In this document: piece after piece, positions 1 to 5,261 of the stretch | Position numbering within the stretch: position 1 is the first letter of the stretch | Layout: every line of letters starts with the position of its first letter | Assembly (NCBI GenBank): GCA_903888815.1 | Contig: CAISVC010000097.1 | Span: 1 to 5,261, forward strand | Origin: an uncultured Fibrobacterota bacterium | GTDB lineage: Bacteria > Fibrobacterota > Chitinivibrionia > Chitinivibrionales > Chitinispirillaceae | Direction of reading: 5' to 3' | Length of the DNA stretch: 5,261 nucleotides | Position numbers and translations under genes: made by a program | The notes under the pieces: model-generated | Told to the model about the DNA's origin: nothing | Database searches by the model: none | Seen by the model: only the letters and a program-made list of their open reading frames with translations

Positions 1-81
1 GTATTGATCGTCACCCCGACGTTTTACTACGCCTGGGAAAGCCGGAGGGCGAAGTCACGGACAAAAAAAAACGCAGCGTGA
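1..81 (+). CDS. C-terminal fragment of a probable RND-family efflux permease (5' end outside window)
   Basis: Reading frame 1 is open from the window edge to a TGA at 79-81 and encodes 26 residues. They begin VLIVTPTFYYAWESRR and end in a very basic tail (AKSRTKKNAA). A hydrophobic end of a last transmembrane helix with T-P-x-x-Y-Y, followed by a short Lys/Arg-rich cytoplasmic tail, is how many inner-membrane RND pumps (AcrB/HAE1 or CzcA/CusA type) finish. Such pumps export drugs, metals or other solutes with a periplasmic adaptor and an outer-membrane channel. The family call rests only on these few residues and on memory of such C-termini; another polytopic membrane protein is possible. It lies on the same strand as the lipoprotein genes but is separated from them by about 180-245 bases, so shared transcription is not evident. 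Confidence 0.5.
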   Translation, partial: VLIVTPTFYYAWESRRAKSRTKKNAA

Positions 82-97
82 TCGAAAATCTGCGTTT
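69..97 (+). repeat. 8-bp inverted repeat across the transporter stop codon, possible weak terminator
   Basis: AAACGCAG at 69-76 is perfectly complementary to CTGCGTTT at 90-97, with a 13-base loop that contains the TGA stop at 79-81. An A-run precedes the stem, but only three T residues end it and GGG follows. It may therefore be a weak or bidirectional terminator, an mRNA 3'-end stabilising hairpin, or chance. Confidence 0.3.
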
Positions 98-176
98 GGG
101 CCACGTTTATTGTCAACCGTTTTCCCTGCTATCGTCTATAGGGCATCTCTTATGCTATTTATCAAACGACATAGTA

Positions 177-184
177 TATATTTG
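177..184 (+). promoter_or_regulatory. Candidate promoter -10/-7 element TATATTTG
   Basis: TATATT (177-182) matches five of six bases of the sigma70 -10 consensus TATAAT. TATATTTG (177-184) also fits the TAnnTTTG -7 element known from Bacteroidetes. No good -35 hexamer lies 16-18 bases upstream. The position, about 75-80 bases before the likely ribosome binding site at 248-253, is reasonable for the lipoprotein gene pair. The surroundings are A/T-rich, so chance matches are likely. Confidence 0.2.
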
Positions 185-247
185 TTTTAGCAACTAATAC
201 AGGGCTATTTTTTAAACCTTTAAGCAAGAACTGTATCAGCTTGACAC

Positions 248-253
248 GGAGAG
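248..253 (+). promoter_or_regulatory. Shine-Dalgarno-like GGAGAG that would place the start at ATT 260
   Basis: GGAGAG is the only good Shine-Dalgarno-like sequence upstream of the lipoprotein/propeller gene. It lies six bases before an in-frame ATT at 260. By contrast, the ATG at 326 has only AAGGG (320-324) one base before it, too close for normal initiation. The site therefore supports initiation at 260 rather than 326. No ATG, GTG or TTG occurs in that frame between the upstream TGA (242-244) and 326. Confidence 0.4.
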
Positions 254-325
254 TGTGCTATTTTCAAGATTAACCGTAAAATCAGCCCTCGCTTTTTTAA
301 GAGTGCCGTTCTTTTTTTTAAGGGC

Positions 326-1477
326 ATGGCAGTAGCGACTGTTTGTTTATGCAATTGTGATAAAAGTGTTGCTCCAAAAGCTCTTCCTGATTTCAGCCCG
401 AGCGGGTCACCTCATATACAGGACAGTCTTGTACAGCAGCTATTAAAACTTACCGGTGATGTAAGAGTAAAACTGGTATGGCTGCAATCACGGATGATCG
501 ATGATGATACGACAGCTTTTGTTCCCAGTGTTTCAGATTATCTTTTTAACTATCCTGGTTCGCAGCTTGTTGCCTTCGATACTGACGAAAAAACGGGGCG
601 GTTTCTTGATTCGATCCCGAGTGCTCGGGGTACTCCTCTTATTACAAGAGACGGCAGCAAGGTTCTGTGGACCGATTTCGGTAAAAAAGCGATCTACAGC
701 ATAAATTGGGATGGCACAGGCAAGAAAATTCTTCTGCAGGGGAATTTCTATCAGGTGATCTGCGTTCAATGGGATTATCAGCTTACTACCGAATGGGTAT
801 ATGTTTCCGATGTCCTCAGTTTCAGTTGTTATAGCATGCCAGGTGGCAGCGTTATTTACCGATATCCGTTCAACGGGATTGAACTGGATACCACGAAAAG
901 GGAATTTGTATCAGATAAGATTTATTCAACGCCGTGGACAGCAAGCGGTGATGGAAAATACGGGGGTGCGGATATAGACTGGCCCAAAGCATGTATCGAA
1001 ACGCTTCCCAACGGACCGTTATATATAATAGGCGATACCAATCGCGCCAATTGTCATGCTCAGATCGCTCCGGATACCAGTTATCTGTTTTTCTATCTTA
1101 CGGGAGACCACAGCAATCTCCACATGTATAAATTCACCACATACCTCCAAAGCGTCAATATTTCTATGAAGATGCCAGGTAATAACGGCATGTGGGATTG
1201 CTGTGCACCGCGGTGGACCAACAACTGCCGGTATCTTACCTGCGGGTATCCTTATACGACAGCATACTTTTCCATTTACAATCCCGCGCAACCGATTCCG
1301 GTAAATCCGAAAACGCTCGCTCCGGGAGCATCAGGAGAATTCTGTATCGGAAAATTCAACCAGGATTTTACCGCTGTGGAATGGATTCTTATTACGGATC
1401 TTGATACCAGATTCAGAAAAGTCATCGGTGATGCCTGGCTGGCGGACGGCGAGGGGCCTAATAAACCTCGATTTTAA
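326..1477 (+). CDS. Predicted lipoprotein with TolB/PD40-like beta-propeller repeats, function unknown (true start may be ATT at 260)
   Basis: The protein has 383 residues from the ATG at 326. It begins with a short hydrophobic segment ending in Cys-Leu-Cys-Asn-Cys-Asp-Lys-Ser, and Cys11 is the likely lipidated residue. Only ten residues precede it and none is basic, so this start gives an incomplete signal peptide. Reading upstream in frame to an ATT at 260 adds 22 residues with five Lys/Arg in the first 13 and then a hydrophobic core, a much better type II signal. A Pro/Ser-rich linker follows (about 15-30). Residues 105-137 (ITRDGSKVLW..., then INWDGTGKKIL) resemble the strand-turn pattern of PD40/TolB-type propeller blades, and further Trp/Tyr-rich blades seem to follow to about 370. 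Cysteines are frequent in the mature part (146, 168, 223, 243, 292, 293, 301, 306, 340), so disulfides are possible. The C-terminal stretch around 342-371 (GKFNQDFTAVEWILITD, then GDAWLAD) looks like a closing blade. No catalytic motif is recognised. A binding or scaffold role at the envelope is inference. The gene lies 15 bases before the next lipoprotein gene. Confidence 0.75.
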   Translation: MAVATVCLCNCDKSVAPKALPDFSPSGSPHIQDSLVQQLLKLTGDVRVKLVWLQSRMIDDDTTAFVPSVSDYLFNYPGSQLVAFDTDEKTGRFLDSIPSARGTPLITRDGSKVLWTDFGKKAIYSINWDGTGKKILLQGNFYQVICVQWDYQLTTEWVYVSDVLSFSCYSMPGGSVIYRYPFNGIELDTTKREFVSDKIYSTPWTASGDGKYGGADIDWPKACIETLPNGPLYIIGDTNRANCHAQIAPDTSYLFFYLTGDHSNLHMYKFTTYLQSVNISMKMPGNNGMWDCCAPRWTNNCRYLTCGYPYTTAYFSIYNPAQPIPVNPKTLAPGASGEFCIGKFNQDFTAVEWILITDLDTRFRKVIGDAWLADGEGPNKPRF

Positions 1478-1484
1478 TAAGGAG
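1478..1484 (+). promoter_or_regulatory. Ribosome binding site TAAGGAG of the small lipoprotein gene
   Basis: TAAGGAG starts directly after the TAA stop (1475-1477) of the upstream gene and lies eight bases before the ATG at 1493. It is a near-perfect Shine-Dalgarno sequence, fixes that start firmly, and is arranged for tandem translation from one mRNA. Confidence 0.75.
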
Positions 1485-1492
1485 CGCAGCTT

Positions 1493-1930
1493 ATGAATGC
1501 TATTTATACGAGGATGCTAATAATTGTTATGGCGGCGGCAGCTTCGTTCATGGTATGCGACAAGAGCACTCCGCCGGACGATACCCCAATTCCCGGCAAC
1601 GGAATTACGGTGTTAACCCCTAATGGCGGTACTACCTATTACGTCGGCGACTCTATGCATATAACATGGGACTTGAACGATAGTGTTTCCGGTTTACTTT
1701 TTGCCTTTTCCCCTAATAACGGACTCAATTACTTTCTGCTTGGGGAAGCGCTTCCCACATCAACCGAATTTGTGAACAAGGAGTATATCTGGGTAATACC
1801 CGATACTGTTTTTATAGGATCTATAAGGATGAGCACGCAATCGGCCTCCTGTAAAATCTATATCCATGACTATTATGACTACGGCTTAGGAGACGTGAGC
1901 GACAAGCCATTTACAATCCGTAAGAGATAA
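1493..1930 (+). CDS. Small predicted lipoprotein with a Kre9/KNH-like beta-sandwich domain
   Basis: The protein has 145 residues. The N-terminus has an Arg at position 7, a hydrophobic core (about 8-21) and then Cys22-Asp-Lys-Ser, so it is probably a lipoprotein cut before Cys22. The lipobox (Phe-Met-Val-Cys) is not canonical, since Gly, Ala or Ser is usual before the Cys. A Pro-rich linker (26-36) leads to one domain (37-143) that opens ITVLTPNGGTTYYVGDSMH and continues ITWDLN, then has a S-x-N-N-G-x-x-Y motif (73-80) and ends SDKPFTI (136-142). This order matches the Kre9/KNH-type domain (PF10342 as remembered), an Ig-like extracellular module found in bacterial surface proteins and fungal cell-wall proteins. 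The family is usually an accessory or cell-wall-associated module without known catalysis, and here it makes up nearly the whole mature protein. The start is fixed by a strong ribosome binding site at 1478-1484. The gene is in a probable operon with the preceding propeller lipoprotein, whose lipidation site is also followed by Asp-Lys-Ser. The ligand is unknown. Confidence 0.8.
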   Translation: MNAIYTRMLIIVMAAAASFMVCDKSTPPDDTPIPGNGITVLTPNGGTTYYVGDSMHITWDLNDSVSGLLFAFSPNNGLNYFLLGEALPTSTEFVNKEYIWVIPDTVFIGSIRMSTQSASCKIYIHDYYDYGLGDVSDKPFTIRKR

Positions 1931-1931
1931 T

Positions 1932-1956
1932 CTGATTTCATCCTGTAAAAAATCAG
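1932..1956 (+). repeat. 7-bp inverted repeat after the lipoprotein genes, possible transcript end
   Basis: CTGATTT (1932-1938) is perfectly complementary to AAATCAG (1950-1956) with an 11-base loop. It starts two bases after the TAA of the small lipoprotein gene. The stem is A/T-rich and no T-run follows on the plus strand, so it is only a weak terminator candidate. Its place between two converging genes makes a role in ending or protecting the transcript plausible. Confidence 0.25.
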
Positions 1957-1965
1957 CAGGAGCTG
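1947..1965 (-). terminator. Weak intrinsic-terminator-like hairpin downstream of pheT
   Basis: Read on the minus strand, CAGC-TCCT-GCTG is a four-base-pair G/C-rich hairpin followed directly by ATTTTTT (plus-strand 1947-1953). It lies about 20 bases after the pheT stop. The order of stem then U-tract is right for an intrinsic terminator, but the stem is shorter than usual and its bases overlap the inverted repeat at 1932-1956. The two structures would be alternatives. Confidence 0.3.
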
Positions 1966-1985
1966 TGGGCCAGGCATGGTTCTTT

Positions 1986-4376
1986 TCAACTGCGTAATTG
2001 CGCCCCGAATTTTTCCTTCATCGTCCGGATAATCGTCGCGCACAGCGCTTCGACATCCTTGTCGGTCAGTGTTTTCTCATTTGACCGGAGGCTCACGCTG
2101 AAGGCGATGCTTTTGAGGCCGGGGCCGAGTTTTTCCCCACGGTACAGGTCGAACGGCCTGACCTCCTCGATCAGCGGCGAGAGCGTATACATTTCTCCGG
2201 CCACGGTCTGCGCGCTCAACTGCTCGGGCATGACAAAACAGAAATCACGCTCAAGTGCCGGAAATTTAGGCAGGGGTTTATACTTGGGCTGGAACTGCGG
2301 TGCAGTAAGATACTCGGAAATATCAAGTTCTGCATAGTACACAACGGTTTTGAGATCGAAATGGTCAAGTACTTTCCGGCTGATTTTACCGGTTACCCCT
2401 TGTATCGATTTCCCCAGGATAACGGAAGCAGCCTCGCTCTCGAACAGCGCCGGAACGTTGTGTAGCGGGGAGATTTCCGGGCAGGACACGCCGAGGTGTA
2501 CGCCGAATGTTTCGATAATACCCTTGACAATATAGAAATCGCACGGCATAGCGGCGGCGTTCCACGCGGCAGGCACCCAGTTTCCTTCTGCAAGAATACC
2601 CACCGCGTCTCTTTCGCGGAATTCGCCAGACGGCAGCAGTTCGTACGTCCTGCCGACTTCAAAAAATTTATTGTTGCTGTTTTTCCGGTTAAGGTTGTAG
2701 GCAAGGACTTCGAGCATGGTTCCCGCAAGCGAGGTGCGCATCTGGGCCATGTCGGGCGAGAGCGGGTTTAAAAGTGTCACCGGCTGCATGTCGGGGGTAA
2801 GGAGCGCCCGCCGTTTTTCCGAGGTCATGCTGCTGGTCAAGATTTCATTGAAACCGGAATAGGCGAGTGCATGACGGATAGTGTCAACGGCACGTTCGGT
2901 TCCCGACAATTGACGGCTCAGAAATACCGGCGCATATTCGGCGGCCGGAATGGCATCGTACCCGTAGAGCCTCCCGATTTCCTCGATACAATCCTCCTCG
3001 ATTTCCAGATCATGTCTGAACAGGGGCACGGTGCAGACCATGGCGTCGGGATCTTTCTGCTTGCAGGAAAGGCCGAGCGACGCAAGGAATCCGGCGATCT
3101 GGTTGCTTGAAAAAGCATGGCCGAGGACTTTACTGACGCGGCTGGGCCGTACGGCAATGGTTCGTCGTTCAAACCTGCGGGGATAGGCATCAACGCGGCC
3201 GGAAGCCACTGTCCCGCCGCCGTACTTCACGATAAGACCGGCAGCGCTGTCGAGAGCATCAATAAGGCCGGACTCAGGATCAACGCCGCGTTCGAAACGG
3301 TACGAAGCGTCGGTCGAAAGGCCGAGCCGTTTTGAGGTCTTCCGGATTCCTGCAGGCCCGAAAAAGGCGCATTCGAGGAACACGTCGCGTGTCTGCTCCG
3401 AAATCTCGGAACCGGCCCCGCCCATGATGCCGGCAAGCGCAACCGGACGCTCGCCGTCGCAGATCAAAAGGTCGTCCGCAGCCAGCTCGCGCTGCGTTCC
3501 GTCGAGGGTCGTGAAGCCCTGACGGCGGCCTGCCTTGCGCACAATGATCTTTCTGCCAGCGATCAGGCTGTAGTCGAACGCGTGCATGGGCTGGCCGTAG
3601 TGCAGCATGAGGTAATTCGTAATGTCAACCACATTGTTGATCGGGCGCAGTCCTGCCACGGTCAGGCGGCGCTGCATCCATTCGGGCGACGGTTTGATGG
3701 TCACGCCGCGGACGAGCCTTCCGGCATACCGCGGGCAACCGGGCACATCTTCGATGGCGACGGAAATGGCAGAGGCGATGGGATCATTTCGTTGTTCTTC
3801 AGGACGCACGGCAGTGTCTTTAATCGGAACATGGTATCGGGCCGCCACTTCCCGCGCAACGCCAATGACGCTCAGGCAGTCGCCCCGCGACGGCGTGATT
3901 TCGATCTCGATGACCGCGTCCTCAGGATAATAGGCCGACAGCTCCTCACCGATTTTATAATGGGCCGGCAGCGACATGATGCCGGAGTGATCATCCGAAA
4001 GGCCAAGCTCGCGCTCAGAGCAGAGCATGCCCGACGATTCGACCCCCCGGATTTTGGCTTTTTTAACGGTCATGTCGGGCCCGAGCACCGCGCCGACCGG
4101 TGCGAGCGGGGAGAGCATCCCGGCTTTGGTGTTGGGGGCCCCGCACACAATGGTAAGCGGTGCCGGCCCGCCCGCGTCAACCTTACAAACAGTAAGCTTG
4201 TCGGCGTTGGGGTGTTTCGTCACCTCAATCACCCTGGCTACGATCACCGTTGCAGGAACGCGGATGTGCTGCAACGACGCGACCTCAAGGCCGGCGCCGG
4301 TCAGGACATCGGCAAGTTCCCGGGCCGGAACGTTTACCGCAACAACCTCTTTGAGCCAGCTGTAGACGATCTTCAT
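1986..4376 (-). CDS. pheT: Phenylalanine--tRNA ligase beta subunit, complete
   Basis: PheT pairs with PheS in the cytoplasmic (alpha-beta)2 enzyme that joins phenylalanine to tRNA(Phe) using ATP; the beta chain binds tRNA and edits mischarged Tyr-tRNA(Phe). The length of 796 residues is close to the usual bacterial length of about 795. Domains in order: N-terminal B1 (1-38); EMAP-II-like OB-fold tRNA-binding domain (about 40-150, with HPNADKLTVCKVD at 55-67 and SGMLCSERELG at 115-125); B3/B4 editing domain (about 210-390, with RPINNVVDITNY at 244-255, GQPMHAFD at 261-268, a Glu at 335 and TDASYRFERG at 355-364); B5 domain (about 405-478, with EEIGRLYGYD at 465-474); catalytic-like core (about 485-690); C-terminal ferredoxin-fold anticodon-binding domain (about 700-795, with FPALERD at 705-711 and SNEKTLTD near 765-772). 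The conserved editing His (265), Glu and Ala (357) are all present, so proofreading should be intact. The ATG at 4374-4376 gives the standard start MKIVYSWLKE. It begins 11 bases after the pheS stop. Confidence 0.97.
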   Translation of the reverse strand: MKIVYSWLKEVVAVNVPARELADVLTGAGLEVASLQHIRVPATVIVARVIEVTKHPNADKLTVCKVDAGGPAPLTIVCGAPNTKAGMLSPLAPVGAVLGPDMTVKKAKIRGVESSGMLCSERELGLSDDHSGIMSLPAHYKIGEELSAYYPEDAVIEIEITPSRGDCLSVIGVAREVAARYHVPIKDTAVRPEEQRNDPIASAISVAIEDVPGCPRYAGRLVRGVTIKPSPEWMQRRLTVAGLRPINNVVDITNYLMLHYGQPMHAFDYSLIAGRKIIVRKAGRRQGFTTLDGTQRELAADDLLICDGERPVALAGIMGGAGSEISEQTRDVFLECAFFGPAGIRKTSKRLGLSTDASYRFERGVDPESGLIDALDSAAGLIVKYGGGTVASGRVDAYPRRFERRTIAVRPSRVSKVLGHAFSSNQIAGFLASLGLSCKQKDPDAMVCTVPLFRHDLEIEEDCIEEIGRLYGYDAIPAAEYAPVFLSRQLSGTERAVDTIRHALAYSGFNEILTSSMTSEKRRALLTPDMQPVTLLNPLSPDMAQMRTSLAGTMLEVLAYNLNRKNSNNKFFEVGRTYELLPSGEFRERDAVGILAEGNWVPAAWNAAAMPCDFYIVKGIIETFGVHLGVSCPEISPLHNVPALFESEAASVILGKSIQGVTGKISRKVLDHFDLKTVVYYAELDISEYLTAPQFQPKYKPLPKFPALERDFCFVMPEQLSAQTVAGEMYTLSPLIEEVRPFDLYRGEKLGPGLKSIAFSVSLRSNEKTLTDKDVEALCATIIRTMKEKFGAQLRS

Positions 4377-4387
4377 AGTTTCACATG

Positions 4388-5261
4388 CTATGCGAATTGA
4401 CGCAGGAAACGGACATCGTTTTCATAAAAGAGACGGATATCGTCAATGCCGTATTTAAGCAGCGCAATGCGCTCGATGCCCATGCCGAAAGCAAACCCGG
4501 TATATTTTTCGCTGTCGATCCCTCCGTTTTTCAAAACGTTCGGGTGCACCATGCCGGCGCCCAGGATCTCGAGCCAGCCGCTCTGCTTGCAGATGCTGCA
4601 GCCCTTTCCTTTACATAAGAAACATTCGACGTCGACCTCGACGCTCGGCTCGGTAAACGGGAAAAAACTCGGCCGGATCTTGAGACGGGTCGTTTCGTCG
4701 AAAAAGGCGCGCGAAAACGCCGATAACGTGCCTTTGAGGTCGGCGAAGCTGACGTTTTCGTCAATATACAGCCCTTCGACCTGATGGAAGAGGCAGTAGC
4801 TGCGGCTCGAGATCTCCTCGTGCCTGTAGACGCGGCCGGGCACGATGCAGCGGATCGGCGGTTTCTGTTTTTCCATGACGCGGATCTGTACCGGCGAGGT
4901 GTGGGTGCGGAGCAGCATTTTTGCCGCATCAGCCGAAACATGGAACGTGTCCTGCATGTCGCGGGCCGGATGGTCGGGCTTGAAGTTGAGCGCCTCAAAA
5001 TTGTAGTAATCGCTTTCGATATCAGGTCCGTACGCGACCGTGAAACCCATACTCACGAAAATATCGCGCATCTGGTTCCGGATCTTCATGAGCGGGTGCA
5101 GGCTGCCGCGGGGAAACGGATAGCCGGGGAGGCCGTAATCGAGCTGCGGGCCCGAAATTGTTCCCGTGCCGCCGGCGTTTTTCCTTTTTTCCACTTCCGC
5201 TTCAAGAAACGCGCGCAGATCATTGACTTTCTGTCCGAATTCTTTGCGGTTTTTCTCATCA
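4388..5261 (-). CDS. pheS: Phenylalanine--tRNA ligase alpha subunit, 5' end cut by the window edge
   Basis: PheS is the catalytic class II synthetase subunit that forms phenylalanyl-adenylate and charges tRNA(Phe) together with PheT. The frame is open from the right edge (first full codon 5258-5260) to a TAG at 4388-4390 and encodes 290 residues. By comparison with E. coli PheS about 50 N-terminal residues are missing. A GTG at 5192-5194 is an internal Val, because the codons before it continue the expected helical segment ([20 protein letters not shown]). Fragment residue positions: motif 1 region 55-107 ([14 protein letters not shown], then [15 protein letters not shown] and [10 protein letters not shown]); motif 2 at 141-163 ([10 protein letters not shown], then FHQVEG); [12 protein letters not shown] at 200-211; motif 3 at 254-272 ([18 protein letters not shown]); end [14 protein letters not shown] short insertion at 213-224 carries C-x2-C-x4-C-x2-C, absent from E. 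coli PheS but, from memory, found in PheS of Bacteroidetes and related phyla. The invariant Ala of FAFGMG, which lines the Phe pocket, is present. It is followed after 11 bases by pheT, the usual pheST operon order. Confidence 0.97.
   Translation of the reverse strand, partial: DEKNRKEFGQKVNDLRAFLEAEVEKRKNAGGTGTISGPQLDYGLPGYPFPRGSLHPLMKIRNQMRDIFVSMGFTVAYGPDIESDYYNFEALNFKPDHPARDMQDTFHVSADAAKMLLRTHTSPVQIRVMEKQKPPIRCIVPGRVYRHEEISSRSYCLFHQVEGLYIDENVSFADLKGTLSAFSRAFFDETTRLKIRPSFFPFTEPSVEVDVECFLCKGKGCSICKQSGWLEILGAGMVHPNVLKNGGIDSEKYTGFAFGMGIERIALLKYGIDDIRLFYENDVRFLRQFA

Larger units (their letters stand above)
82..259 (+). other. Intergenic region with weak hairpins and a possible promoter
   Basis: No convincing coding frame is seen between the transporter stop and the lipoprotein gene. 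Three things are visible. AAACGCAG (69-76) and CTGCGTTT (90-97) form a perfect 8-bp inverted repeat across the transporter stop codon, but no long T-run follows. GCAT (143-146) and ATGC (152-155), extended by ATA/TAT across a 2-base bulge, form a second small hairpin followed by TATTTATC. The stretch from about 150 to 220 is very A/T-rich and contains TATATTTG (177-184), which would suit a promoter for the two lipoprotein genes. Either hairpin could end the upstream transcript; neither is a textbook intrinsic terminator. Confidence 0.4.

Noticed and set aside
241..246. TTGACA as a perfect -35 promoter hexamer
   Set aside because: At spacings of 16-18 bases the downstream hexamers (TTCAAG, TCAAGA, CAAGAT) are poor -10 elements. 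A start near 275 would also remove the plausible signal-peptide codons and the GGAGAG site. It stays a minor alternative that would favour the ATG at 326.
533..1291. Minus-strand open frames at 533-769 and 1019-1291 opposite the propeller gene
   Set aside because: They are short, lack clear ribosome binding sites and give no recognisable protein, whereas the opposite frame has a signal-like N-terminus and propeller-like repeats.
3582..4400. 272-codon plus-strand open frame opposite the 5' part of pheT, and shorter plus-strand frames at 2059-2337, 2350-2535, 3622-3930 and 4027-4365
   Set aside because: They lie fully opposite the clear, domain-complete pheT frame. Their translations are rich in Arg, His, Gly and Ala without recognisable domains, as expected of shadow frames in G/C-rich coding DNA.
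4531..4998. 155-codon minus-strand frame inside pheS
   Set aside because: It is an out-of-frame reading of pheS with a low-complexity Arg/Ser/Ala composition and no independent start signal.
5192..5194. GTG as the start of pheS
   Set aside because: The frame stays open to the window edge, and the 22 upstream codons encode the expected N-terminal helix of PheS. The GTG is an internal Val.

Overview
The window looks like chromosomal DNA from a Gram-negative-type bacterium outside the best-studied groups. It holds two gene blocks that converge near position 1,950. On the minus strand are the two subunits of phenylalanyl-tRNA synthetase: pheS, whose 5' end is cut by the right window edge, and the complete pheT. 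On the plus strand are the last 26 codons of what looks like an RND-type efflux permease, an intergenic stretch of about 180 bases, and two adjacent genes for predicted secreted lipoproteins. The PheS variant carries a four-cysteine insertion. One lipoprotein has a Kre9/KNH-like "TPNGG...GD...ITW" domain and the other is a TolB/PD40-like propeller protein. From memory, this mix fits Fibrobacterota/Chitinispirillum-like or related lineages, but that is an inference; the window has no rRNA or other decisive taxonomic marker.

Layout: 1-81, 3' end of a membrane transporter gene (+). 82-259, non-coding, with weak hairpins and a possible promoter. 326-1477 (or 260-1477 if a rare ATT start is used), lipoprotein-like beta-propeller protein (+). 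1493-1930, small lipoprotein with a Kre9/KNH-like beta-sandwich domain (+). 1931-1985, convergent intergenic region with small inverted repeats. 1986-4376, pheT (-). 4388-5261, pheS (-, 5' partial).

The two plus-strand genes are 15 bases apart and almost certainly share a transcript. Both proteins have a hydrophobic N-terminus ending in Cys-Asp-Lys-Ser followed by a Pro-rich linker, which suggests they are anchored by the same lipoprotein pathway and may act together at the cell envelope. Their ligand is unknown. PheS and PheT form the (alpha-beta)2 enzyme that charges tRNA(Phe); their genes are 11 bases apart and should be co-transcribed.

No mobile element, CRISPR array, tRNA or rRNA gene was seen. 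The synthetase genes are housekeeping. The most unusual points are the start of the first lipoprotein gene, which appears to need a non-canonical ATT codon (or hides a frameshift) to produce a proper signal peptide, and the matching atypical lipoprotein signals of the two neighbours.
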